DNA of 18,543 nucleotides from JADFUS01 sp036653215 (GCA_036653215.1 JAVVUK010000028.1:1-18543), one strand, 5' to 3'; positions 7,461-14,372 are shown, counted from the stretch's first letter. Numbers and translations: made by a program. Notes: a model not told the origin generated them from the letters alone.

Positions 7461-7482
7461 ATTCTTGTTTTACGACAAGAAT
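7461..7482. promoter_or_regulatory. CRP/FNR-type dyad inside the promoter (candidate operator)
   Basis: The arms ATTCTTGT (7461-7468) and ACAAGAAT (7475-7482) are a perfect 8-bp inverted repeat with a 6-nt centre. The core TTGT-N6-ACAA has the half-site and spacing of CRP/FNR-family sites. It covers the -33 element and half of the spacer, a position that would suit repression. Confidence 0.45.
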
Positions 7483-7495
7483 AACAGTACTTTTG
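7465..7495 (+). promoter_or_regulatory. Promoter of the nitronate-monooxygenase-like gene
   Basis: TTG (7465-7467), a 20-bp spacer and TACTTTTG (7488-7495) fit the Bacteroidota promoter consensus well. RNA would start near 7500, giving a leader of about 125 nt. The -33 box is inside the left arm of a perfect 8-bp inverted repeat. Confidence 0.7.
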
Positions 7496-7625
7496 TGGAA
7501 AATATCATTGTCTTTAAATGAAAGATACTTTATTTAGCATACTATTAAATTAGTTTATGCGTTAATATATAAAAAGGAATGAGATCGTTATCAATATTTT
7601 TTTCGATAGCTTTTTCGTAGATAAA

Positions 7626-8711
7626 ATGCAGATGATTAAAGAATTAAATATTGGTGGCTTGATTGCTAAGATTCCTATTGTACAAGGTGGAATGGGCGTC
7701 GGAATATCATTATCAGGACTTGCAAGTGCTGTGGCTTCCGAAGGTGGCGTGGGCGTTATATCTTGTGCCGGATTAGGCATAATATATTGTAAGACAAACC
7801 CTAATTTCTATGAGGCAAATGTCATTGGGCTTCGTGAGGAGATTGCTAAGGCAAGAACAAAGACAAAAGGTGTTATAGGAGTAAATATAATGTTTGCTTT
7901 AAGTAACTATGCTGAAATGGTTAGAACAAGCATGGAATGTGGTGCTGATCTTATCTTTTCTGGTGCTGGGCTTCCTCTTGATTTGCCAAGTTACAGAACA
8001 GAAGGTTGTACAACTAAGTTAGTGCCTATTGTCTCGTCGGCACGTGCGGCACGTATCATTTGTGAAAAATGGCACGCTTCATACAACTATCTTCCTGATG
8101 CTATTGTCGTTGAAGGACCTATGGCAGGTGGGCATCTCGGTTTTAAAGAATCGCAAATTACAGATCCTAAATTTGCGTTAGAGATGATACTTCCTGAAGT
8201 TGTTTCTTCTATTGCCGAATTTGAAAAGAAATATGAGTGTACCATCCCTGTCATTGCGGCGGGTGGCATATATACAGGCGAGGATATTTATCGTATGATA
8301 AAACTCGGAGCGACAGGAGTACAGATGGGTACTCGTTTTGTTACAACAGAAGAGTGTGACGCTTCTCCTGCCTTTAAGCAAGCTTATTTAGATGCTAAGA
8401 AAGAAGACATAGAAGTAATATGGAGTCCAGTAGGGATGCCAGGTCGTGCTATAAGAAGTAACTTTATCATGGATGTGCGTAGTGGTAAGACAAGACCTAA
8501 AACGTGTCCTCAACATTGTATTCGTACTTGTGACATCAACAAAAGTCCTTATTGCATAATGCACGCTTTGTCTTATGCCCTAAAAGGGAACTTCAATCAT
8601 GGATATGCTTTTGCTGGTGTAAATGCTTATAGAGCAGAAAAGATAACTACTGTGAAAGAGATATTCAAAACTTTGATGGAGGAATTTGATGTGGCTGTAT
8701 CTAAAAAATAG
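7626..8711 (+). CDS. FabK / nitronate monooxygenase-like flavoprotein with C-terminal Cys cluster
   Basis: A TIM-barrel FMN enzyme of the 2-nitropropane dioxygenase / enoyl-ACP reductase II superfamily, 361 aa, cytoplasmic. N-terminal PIVQGGMGVGIS binds the flavin. VEGPMAGGHLGF carries the conserved His170. AAGGIYTGEDI and GVQMGTRF form the phosphate-binding end of the barrel. The C-terminus has C-x3-C-x3-C-x7-C (Cys294, 298, 302, 310) followed by ALSYALKGN and GVNAYRAEKITTV. I recall this Cys-rich tail in a subgroup of clostridial and Bacteroidales homologues, where a metal or Fe-S site is plausible; canonical nitronate monooxygenases lack it. The exact reaction (nitronate oxidation, enoyl reduction or other) cannot be decided from sequence. 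The gene is monocistronic, with its own promoter, an operator-like dyad and a bidirectional terminator. The first ATG (7626) is used; Met3 (7632) is an alternative. Confidence 0.8.
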   Translation: MQMIKELNIGGLIAKIPIVQGGMGVGISLSGLASAVASEGGVGVISCAGLGIIYCKTNPNFYEANVIGLREEIAKARTKTKGVIGVNIMFALSNYAEMVRTSMECGADLIFSGAGLPLDLPSYRTEGCTTKLVPIVSSARAARIICEKWHASYNYLPDAIVVEGPMAGGHLGFKESQITDPKFALEMILPEVVSSIAEFEKKYECTIPVIAAGGIYTGEDIYRMIKLGATGVQMGTRFVTTEECDASPAFKQAYLDAKKEDIEVIWSPVGMPGRAIRSNFIMDVRSGKTRPKTCPQHCIRTCDINKSPYCIMHALSYALKGNFNHGYAFAGVNAYRAEKITTVKEIFKTLMEEFDVAVSKK

Positions 8712-8726
8712 ATATTCAAGAATATA

Positions 8727-8764
8727 AAAAAAGGCGTACATTAATTTTAATGTACGCCTTTTTT
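8727..8764. terminator. Bidirectional terminator between convergent genes
   Basis: A 17-bp perfect stem (8727-8743 with 8748-8764) with a minimal loop ATTT. An A-run and a T-run flank the GC core, so it works on both strands. It serves the flavoprotein gene (plus) and the lipoprotein gene (minus), which stops 7 bp beyond it. Confidence 0.92.
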
Positions 8765-8770
8765 ATACTC

Positions 8771-9301
8771 TTATTTTTCTATCGGAATTAGACGTTTGTT
8801 AGTTGCGCTTATCACCTCTGCTATCTTTGCAGAGTCTGCTATGTTCCCTTTTATAAATGAGGCTTTTAACTCATCAAGGATAATGCTTTTTTTAAGTTCA
8901 ACTACAACTTCGGATTTATAAATGTTGTCGTTCGATTTTGTCGTCTTGTCGTATATGACAAGCGATTTGTCAATGTTACGTTTAATGACATCGTCAGAGA
9001 TAAGACCGATGAGTGATTTTTTCTTGTTGAAATCTTCTAAACACTCTATGCTGCTATCTTCGATGGCGTTAAATATATCGGCAGCGATAATGGCTTTGCA
9101 GAAAGTTATGTTTTTGTTTTGAGCGTTAATGACGTTAGGGTCGTCTACTATGTTATGTGTTCTTAAGGTTGTTTTGTCAGAACAGAATACCATGTCTGTG
9201 TTAGCTCCAGTAGGAATGGTCTCACGTCTTGACATATTACCTGCTCCAATGCAACTTGTGAGGATTAAAGAAATAGATAGAGTCGTAATAATAATTTTCA
9301 T
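8771..9301 (-). CDS. Putative lipoprotein of unknown function
   Basis: A 176-aa protein I do not recognise. Residues 1-17 are a signal peptide with lipobox LTSC (Cys17). The residues after it (IGAGN) lack the acidic surface-export signal, so a periplasm-facing anchor is more likely. The mature part is Lys/Asp/Asn-rich with three further cysteines (40, 68, 87). Around 68-90 there is an Ala/Ile-rich helical stretch with two of these cysteines, followed by alternating beta-like segments (SLVIYDK, IYKSEVVVEL) and a final helix. That order faintly recalls LPP20-type small lipoproteins, but I would not name it. It is transcribed divergently from oxyR across 136 bp, so it could fall under the same control. 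A -7 box lies 16 bp upstream of the start. Confidence 0.7.
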   Translation of the reverse strand: MKIIITTLSISLILTSCIGAGNMSRRETIPTGANTDMVFCSDKTTLRTHNIVDDPNVINAQNKNITFCKAIIAADIFNAIEDSSIECLEDFNKKKSLIGLISDDVIKRNIDKSLVIYDKTTKSNDNIYKSEVVVELKKSIILDELKASFIKGNIADSAKIAEVISATNKRLIPIEK

Positions 9302-9317
9302 ATTATAATAATTTTCA

Positions 9318-9325
9318 CAAATATA
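9318..9325 (-). promoter_or_regulatory. -7 box of the unknown lipoprotein gene
   Basis: On the minus strand 9325-9318 reads TATATTTG. No clear -33 TTG is visible upstream, only A/T runs. The leader would be about 10 nt. Confidence 0.55.
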
Positions 9326-9367
9326 TAAAAAGCGTACTTATAAAAAAAATAATTCATAAAAATATCT

Positions 9368-9375
9368 TATATTTG
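9368..9375 (+). promoter_or_regulatory. -7 box of the oxyR operon
   Basis: TATATTTG matches TAnnTTTG and predicts RNA starting near 9382, about 55 nt before the oxyR ATG. A 10-bp palindrome TATTTAAATA (9391-9400) lies just downstream and could be an autoregulatory site, though it is pure A/T. Confidence 0.6.
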
Positions 9376-9437
9376 CAGTAATTAAGAGACTATTTAAATA
9401 TGATTTAAACGGTATCTTAGAAAATCATCAAAAAATT

Positions 9438-10349
9438 ATGACAATAGTACAACTTGAATATCTCCTTTCGGTGGCTGACAACGGCAGTTTTTCTGCAGCA
9501 GCAGATTATTGTCACGTTACACAACCCTCTTTAAGCGTGCAGATCAAAAACTTAGAGGAGGAGTTGGGTGTTGTGCTTTTAAACAGAAACGAGAAGCCTC
9601 TTACATTAACAGCAATGGGTAGTGTGGTTGCCGAGCAGGCACGAGAGGCAATATCAGATTTCCATTCCATAGGACAAAAGGTTAATGATGCTAAAAAAGA
9701 GGTTGCCGGAACGTTGAGACTTGCCGTTATTCCTACCATTGCGCCATATATACTACATCTTTTTTTACCTAAATTTATAAAGAGATACCCTAAAGTAGAG
9801 GTTGAGATAAAAGAGATGTTTACTCGTGATATCGCTGTTGCATTACGTCGTGGTACGGTAGATATCGGTATTCTTGCAGGAGGTTTTTTAGACTCTTCAG
9901 AGGTGGACGAGGAGATCCTTTATAAAGATAAATTTTACCTTTATGTCTCGCCAGATTCTCCTCTTCGTGGTAGACAGTGGGCTGATGTCAAAGATTTAGA
10001 TCTTGATAACCTGCTTCTCCTTGCCGATGGACACTGCCTTCGTTCGCAGGTGCTCGATCTTTGTAAGGTGGCTCGGCTTTCGGGTAGAGCGATGAATTTT
10101 GAAAGTGGCTCGTTGGAGACTATCGTTAGGATGGTGTCTACAACTGGAGGCATGACCATAGTGCCAGAGATGGCAACTCCTTATGTGAGTGACAAGAGCC
10201 GTGATTGCCTTATTTCGTTTAAAGAAAGTTTGGGTGCCACACGAGATATAACAATTGCTGTAGACAAAAACTTTTATAAAAAAGCAATATACAAAGCTCT
10301 GAAAAACGAGATTTTAGAAATGCACAAAATGCAATATTTTTTAATATGA
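9438..10349 (+). CDS. oxyR: Hydrogen peroxide-responsive LysR regulator OxyR
   Basis: A LysR-type transcription factor of 303 aa. It has an N-terminal winged helix-turn-helix (residues about 1-60; GSFSAAADYCHVTQPSLSVQI is the recognition region) and a C-terminal periplasmic-binding-protein-like sensor (about 90-295). The decisive motif is DGHCLRSQVLDLC: Cys200 and Cys209 are nine residues apart, as Cys199 and Cys208 are in E. coli OxyR, where they form the peroxide-induced disulfide. This separates it from the related CysB- and CbbR-like regulators. Its stop overlaps the start of trxB (ATGA at 10346), so the regulator and a classical OxyR target are translationally coupled. No catalase or ahpC lies in the window. 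A divergent lipoprotein gene shares its upstream region. Confidence 0.94.
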   Translation: MTIVQLEYLLSVADNGSFSAAADYCHVTQPSLSVQIKNLEEELGVVLLNRNEKPLTLTAMGSVVAEQAREAISDFHSIGQKVNDAKKEVAGTLRLAVIPTIAPYILHLFLPKFIKRYPKVEVEIKEMFTRDIAVALRRGTVDIGILAGGFLDSSEVDEEILYKDKFYLYVSPDSPLRGRQWADVKDLDLDNLLLLADGHCLRSQVLDLCKVARLSGRAMNFESGSLETIVRMVSTTGGMTIVPEMATPYVSDKSRDCLISFKESLGATRDITIAVDKNFYKKAIYKALKNEILEMHKMQYFLI

Positions 10350-11275
10350 TGACACAAGAAAAGACAAGATGTTTAATAATAGGTAGTGGACCTGCTGGAT
10401 TTACGGCTGCTATATATGCTTCAAGAGCTAATTTATCACCTATATTATATGAGGGCATACAGCCTGGCGGACAACTCACCACCACCACAGAGATAGAGAA
10501 TTTTCCTGGTTACCCAAATGGGATAACAGGAAATGACATGATGGAAGATCTTAAAAATCAAGCTCAAAGGATGGGTGCTGATATTCGTTCCGGAGATGTT
10601 ACGAAGGTCGATTTTTCAAAACGTCCTTTTATGGTTACTATTGATGGTGAAAAAGAGATTGTGGCGGAGACTGTAATTATTGCTACCGGAGCGACTGCAA
10701 AATACTTAGGTTTGGAGTCGGAAAGGAAATATAGAGGAATGGGTGTCTCGGCGTGTGCTACTTGTGACGGTTTCTTTTATCGTAAGAAAGATGTTGCCGT
10801 TGTTGGTGGTGGCGACACAGCGTGTGAGGAGGCTACATACCTTGCCGGGCTTTGCAAAAAGGTATATCTCATAGTTAGAAAAGACGCTATGAGAGCTTCA
10901 AAAGCGATGCAGGAGAGGGTGCTTTCTACTCCAAACATAGAAGTGCTGTTTGGTAATAATACAAAAGAGATATTAGGCGATGATGATGGTGTAATTGGGG
11001 TTACCGTTGTTGATAAACATGGCAAGGAGAGAAATATAGATATAGATGGTTTCTTCTTGGCAATAGGTCATACTCCAAATACAGCGATCTTTAAAGGGCA
11101 GTTGCTTCTTGATCAAGAGGGCTATATCTTAACTCATGAAGGAACTTCAAAAACAAATATTGAAGGTGTCTTTGCTGCCGGAGATGTTCAAGATAGCCAA
11201 TATCGCCAAGCCATTACTGCTGCAGGATCGGGTTGTAAGGCGGCTATCGATTGTGAGAGATTTTTACGAAATTAA
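10346..11275 (+). CDS. trxB: Thioredoxin reductase
   Basis: This FAD enzyme transfers electrons from NAD(P)H to thioredoxin and so supports ribonucleotide reductase and peroxide defence. It has the low-molecular-weight bacterial form, 309 aa. FAD binding is GSGPAG (13-18), the redox disulfide is CATC (Cys137, Cys140), the nucleotide-binding loop is VVGGGDTA (152-159), and the C-terminal FAD contact is GVFAAGDV (274-281). The usual NADPH phosphate-binding HRR...R is VRK...R here (177-179, Arg183), so one of the usual residues is changed. The start is either of two consecutive ATGs; the first overlaps oxyR by four bases (ATGA), the second by one. The next gene begins 11 bp after its stop. Confidence 0.96.
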   Translation: MMTQEKTRCLIIGSGPAGFTAAIYASRANLSPILYEGIQPGGQLTTTTEIENFPGYPNGITGNDMMEDLKNQAQRMGADIRSGDVTKVDFSKRPFMVTIDGEKEIVAETVIIATGATAKYLGLESERKYRGMGVSACATCDGFFYRKKDVAVVGGGDTACEEATYLAGLCKKVYLIVRKDAMRASKAMQERVLSTPNIEVLFGNNTKEILGDDDGVIGVTVVDKHGKERNIDIDGFFLAIGHTPNTAIFKGQLLLDQEGYILTHEGTSKTNIEGVFAAGDVQDSQYRQAITAAGSGCKAAIDCERFLRN

Positions 11276-11286
11276 AATATTAGATT

Positions 11287-12096
11287 ATGAGAAAAAGTGT
11301 AATATCCTTGTTGCTTGTTGCTTGTTGTGTGTCGCTTGTTTTTGCTCAATCTAAAGAGAATAAAGTTATCGTGATGAGAGCGATAAAACAAGAAAACGCA
11401 AAGATAAATGCGTTAAATTGGAATGGTGGCACATATCTATTCCATAGAGATAGTATCTGTTACATGACATTTAAAAAATTGCGTAAAGAGGCGGCTTCTC
11501 CGCTTATGGGCACTATGACTAAGCGAGAAGGTAAGTTTTTTATTAAAGACGCAAGAGAAAGAGGAATATTCGCTGTTACGTGTTATGCTAAAGGTTTAGT
11601 GTTGAGTGCCGATGGTGATAGCATTGTCGTTTCTCATGAGAATAGCTTTGAGAGTCATTACGCTAATTTAAAAACGATAAATGTAAAAAAAGGAGATGTC
11701 GTTAAGAAAAAGCAACTTTTAGGAATACTTTCGGATGATAAACTATTGTCGTTCGATCTTCGATTTGAAGGAGTGTCTCTCGATTTGATGGAGATTTTCG
11801 ATCCTAAAACATCTCTTATGACGTATGCTGACGATCTTTATTTTTATGGATATAGAAGTCCGCTCTTTGTGTCACGTCTCTCTCCTTGTGTTTTACAATC
11901 GCTCGATAAAAAGGCTTTAAGAGAGTGCTTTATGGATACATATTCTAAAAATATAGCAGACCATAGGGCTAAACGTAAAAATGTAGATACCTCATTGTTC
12001 GATGCTATCCAAGAGGAGATAAGTCTTGAAGATGTTCAGATAGGACCTGCTGCAAAGCAAGATACAATAAGAGTACAAAACATAATAGACTTGTAA
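11287..12096 (+). CDS. Secreted degenerate LytM/M23-domain protein (metal ligands lost)
   Basis: A 269-aa exported protein. The signal peptide ends VFA/QS (cut after Ala20), leaving N-terminal Gln. Residues about 71-173 follow the M23/LytM pattern: SPLMGTMTKREG, then VTCYAKGLVLSADGDSIVVSHENSFESHYANL and INVKKGDVVKKKQLLGIL, ending LLSFDLRFEG...FDP. All the active-site positions are changed. The HxxxD region reads ERGIFAV (91-97), the catalytic YxHL is YANL (125-128), and the final HxH is DLR (157-159). It should therefore be unable to bind zinc or cut peptidoglycan, and resembles the non-enzymatic LytM activators (EnvC, NlpD type) in principle. The rest, about 95 residues, is unrecognised. It sits between trxB (11 bp) and uvrC (36 bp), so it is co-transcribed with stress genes. 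Confidence 0.75.
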   Translation: MRKSVISLLLVACCVSLVFAQSKENKVIVMRAIKQENAKINALNWNGGTYLFHRDSICYMTFKKLRKEAASPLMGTMTKREGKFFIKDARERGIFAVTCYAKGLVLSADGDSIVVSHENSFESHYANLKTINVKKGDVVKKKQLLGILSDDKLLSFDLRFEGVSLDLMEIFDPKTSLMTYADDLYFYGYRSPLFVSRLSPCVLQSLDKKALRECFMDTYSKNIADHRAKRKNVDTSLFDAIQEEISLEDVQIGPAAKQDTIRVQNIIDL

Positions 12097-12132
12097 GAAG
12101 CCTATATTGATGATAACAAATAGCTCCTTAAT

Positions 12133-13932
12133 ATGAAAGAGGGAAATTTGAAAGAAGAGCTCTCTTTGCTTCCTAATCAGCCTGGCGTATATCGCTTCTT
12201 TGATAAGGACGGTGTCATAATATATGTAGGAAAAGCTAAAAATTTAAAAAAAAGAGTCTCCTCATACTTCCTTAATACCGCAGGTCGGGGGCGTAAGTTG
12301 CAGACTTTAGTTAAGAAAATCTGTCATATAGAACACACCATCGTTTCTAATGAGGAGGATGCCTTGTTGTTGGAGAACAATATGATAAAGAATTTTCTTC
12401 CTCGATATAACATTCTTTTAAAAGACGACAAGACATATCCGTGGTTGGAGGTGCGCAAGGAAGATTATCCTCGTATTGTCTCTACACGTCAACGTGAGCG
12501 TAATGGATCTTCTTATTTTGGTCCCTATATATCTACAAACGCTCAAAAAAGCATCATCGAACTTATTGGTAAACTCTATTATATACGTTCATGCTCACTT
12601 CCTCTTACAAGTGAGGGGGTGCGTAAAGGTCGTTTTAGCAAGTGCTTAGAATATCATATTGGAAATTGTAAGGCTCCATGTGAGGGGCTCCAGTCGATGG
12701 AGGATTATTGTCAAGGGGTTGATGGGGCTCTCGATATTCTTAAGGGAAATACCAAAGTTGCCGAGCAGCATCTTACAGAAAAGATGATGTCTTATGCCTC
12801 AGAACTTAAGTTTGAAGAGGCTCTTAAGGTGCAAAAGCAGATAGCATTGTTAAAGGCGCATCAAAATAAATCGACTGTTGTAACTTCTCTTTATGGAGAG
12901 ATTGATGTCTTCTCGTTGGTCATCGAAGATGACAATGCCTATTGTAACTATCTATATCTACGTGATGGGGCTGTGATAAATTCTATAAGCTACCAACTCA
13001 CTTTTCGTCTTGAGGAGACTCCTGGTGAGGTTCTCTCTTTTGCGATTACCAATATTATGGATCGGCTTGAAAGGAAACCTACTCGTGAAGTCGTAGTTCC
13101 TCTTTTGCCAGATACACAGTTGGAGGGAGTCACCTTTACCGTTCCGCAACGAGGTGATAAGCTCAAAGTGTTGGAGTTATCGTTGAAAAATAGCCGTATC
13201 TTTCGTCTTGAGAAGAAGCAACAAGCCGATAAGCGTAACCCTGCCATTAAGGTCGATAGGCTCATGTCATCTATGCAGAAAGAACTTGCTTTGAGAGAAC
13301 AGCCGAGACACATAGAATGTTTTGATAACTCTAATATACAAGGAGACTACCCGGTGTCTTCGTGTGTTGTATTTCGTCATGGGAAGCCTTCAAAGCGAGA
13401 ATATCGTCATTTTAATATTAAAACAGTAGTTGGAATAGACGATTTCGCCTCTATGAGAGAAACGGTCTTTCGTCGTTATTCTCGTATGTTAGATGAGGGA
13501 GTAGCCCTACCACAACTCATCGTTGTCGACGGTGGCAAGGGACAACTTAGCTCTGCCTATGAGGTGTTGTGTAATCTACACCTTGAGGACAAAATAGAAA
13601 TTGTGGGTTTGGCAAAGCGTATGGAGGAGATTTTCCGTCCTAACGACCCATATCCTTTGTGTCTTGATAAACAAGGCGAGACTTTAAAGGTGTTGATGCA
13701 CCTGCGTGATGAGGCTCACCGTTTTGGTATTACTTTCCACAGAGATAAACGTTCAAAGGGGGCTATCAATAGTGAACTTAACAAAATACCATCTTTAGGA
13801 GAGAAGAGTATTACCAAGCTATTATCCCATTTTAAAAGTGTGACACGTATTAAAAAAGCCACATCTGAAGATCTTTCTGCTGTTGTGGGAAAGGCAAGGG
13901 CGGATGCTATTTTGAAATATTTTGAAAAATAG
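12133..13932 (+). CDS. uvrC: UvrABC excision nuclease subunit C
   Basis: This subunit makes the dual incisions in nucleotide excision repair with UvrA and UvrB. It is full length at 599 aa. The N-terminal GIY-YIG nuclease has GVY (18-20), YVG (31-33), Arg41 and Glu81. A four-cysteine set follows (Cys154, 171, 179, 183), matching the ligands of the [4Fe-4S] cluster reported for E. coli UvrC. The UVR motif that binds UvrB is near 205-240. The RNase H-like domain holds Asp398 (FDNSN), Asp466 (VVDGGKGQ) and His529 (DEAHRFG) for the 5' incision. Tandem helix-hairpin-helix motifs end the protein (IPSLGEKS..., VVGKARADAI). It is the last gene of the oxyR cluster. No hairpin with a T-run follows; the next promoter begins about 10 bp downstream. 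Confidence 0.97.
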   Translation: MKEGNLKEELSLLPNQPGVYRFFDKDGVIIYVGKAKNLKKRVSSYFLNTAGRGRKLQTLVKKICHIEHTIVSNEEDALLLENNMIKNFLPRYNILLKDDKTYPWLEVRKEDYPRIVSTRQRERNGSSYFGPYISTNAQKSIIELIGKLYYIRSCSLPLTSEGVRKGRFSKCLEYHIGNCKAPCEGLQSMEDYCQGVDGALDILKGNTKVAEQHLTEKMMSYASELKFEEALKVQKQIALLKAHQNKSTVVTSLYGEIDVFSLVIEDDNAYCNYLYLRDGAVINSISYQLTFRLEETPGEVLSFAITNIMDRLERKPTREVVVPLLPDTQLEGVTFTVPQRGDKLKVLELSLKNSRIFRLEKKQQADKRNPAIKVDRLMSSMQKELALREQPRHIECFDNSNIQGDYPVSSCVVFRHGKPSKREYRHFNIKTVVGIDDFASMRETVFRRYSRMLDEGVALPQLIVVDGGKGQLSSAYEVLCNLHLEDKIEIVGLAKRMEEIFRPNDPYPLCLDKQGETLKVLMHLRDEAHRFGITFHRDKRSKGAINSELNKIPSLGEKSITKLLSHFKSVTRIKKATSEDLSAVVGKARADAILKYFEK

Positions 13933-13942
13933 CACCTAAATG

Positions 13943-13974
13943 TTTGGTGACAAAAAAAAATAGTCTTACATTTG
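13943..13974 (+). promoter_or_regulatory. Promoter of the L31 gene
   Basis: TTTG (13943-13946), a 20-bp spacer and TACATTTG (13967-13974) form a consensus Bacteroidota promoter. RNA would start near 13981. The upstream box lies in the right arm of a small dyad (CACC...GGTG, 13933-13949). Confidence 0.72.
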
Positions 13975-13980
13975 CAGTCT

Positions 13981-14096
13981 TAAGTGGTTGACACTGCTTG
14001 TTGTGATGATGGTTCTGTATGCGAATGTTATTGTCGGACAAGGTGTTACAATGATTACTAATGAAATTAATATAAATCAATTAAAATAAAAACACA
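13981..14096 (+). other. Long leader of the L31 mRNA, with a possible 27-codon upstream ORF
   Basis: About 115 nt separate the predicted RNA start from the L31 start codon, long for this genome, where leaders are mostly 10-55 nt. It contains an open frame from ATG 14006 to TAA 14087-14089 (27 codons) that stops 7 nt before the L31 ATG. Weak stems are possible (TTGT/ACAA around 14031-14041). It could be a ribosomal-protein autoregulatory leader; no known Rfam motif is recognised by eye. Confidence 0.35.
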
Positions 14097-14360
14097 ATGA
14101 GAAAAGGTATTCATCCTGAAAACTATCGTGTAGTGGCATTTAAAGATATGTCGAACGAAGAAGTGTTTTTGTGCAGGTCCGCCGTTCAGACAAAAGAAAC
14201 AATAGAAGTGAATGGCGAAACCTATCCCGTTTATAAGGTGGAAATTTCTAACACCTCTCACCCTTTCTATACAGGTAAGGTGAAGTTGGTAGATACTGCT
14301 GGACGTGTTGATAAGTTCATGACCCGATATCAAAAACATTATGATAACAGAGCAAAATAA
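14097..14360 (+). CDS. rpmE2: Large ribosomal subunit protein bL31, type B (zinc-free)
   Basis: A component of the 50S subunit at the subunit interface, 87 aa. It begins MRKGIHPENYR and has FKDMSNEEVFLCRSAV, then VEISNTSHPFYTGKVKLVDTAGRVDKF and a basic end, the standard L31 layout. The CxxC pairs that bind zinc in type A L31 are absent (only one cysteine, Cys26), so this is the type B form, the usual one in Bacteroidota. It has its own promoter, a long leader and a terminator directly after it, so it is monocistronic. Confidence 0.96.
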   Translation: MRKGIHPENYRVVAFKDMSNEEVFLCRSAVQTKETIEVNGETYPVYKVEISNTSHPFYTGKVKLVDTAGRVDKFMTRYQKHYDNRAK

Positions 14361-14372
14361 TTTGCTTTAGCT

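Larger units (their letters stand above)
7314..7625. other. Divergent intergenic region, nadC / nitronate-monooxygenase-like gene
   Basis: This stretch has no credible gene. From left to right it holds the nadC -7 box (7329-7336), an 18-bp near-palindrome (7406-7423: arms GATAAC and GTTATC with ATAT at the centre), the plus-strand promoter with an internal dyad (7461-7495), and a leader of about 125 nt before the ATG at 7626. The leader can fold an 8-bp stem with a two-base bulge (7537-7560: GCATA, CTA, then TAG, TATGC). The frame upstream of 7626 has no usable start codon before a stop at 7563. Confidence 0.6.

Noticed and set aside
7626..8711. Calling this gene fabK (enoyl-ACP reductase)
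   Set aside because: FabK and nitronate monooxygenase share the barrel motifs; the Cys-rich tail fits neither, and no fatty-acid synthesis genes are adjacent.
12990..13313. 107-codon minus-strand frame inside uvrC
   Set aside because: It is antisense to a well-conserved gene and has low-complexity Ser/Arg content typical of a shadow frame.
13933..13949. Hairpin CACC...GGTG after uvrC as a terminator
   Set aside because: It is followed by an A-run, not a T-run, on the plus strand, and it overlaps the L31 promoter.
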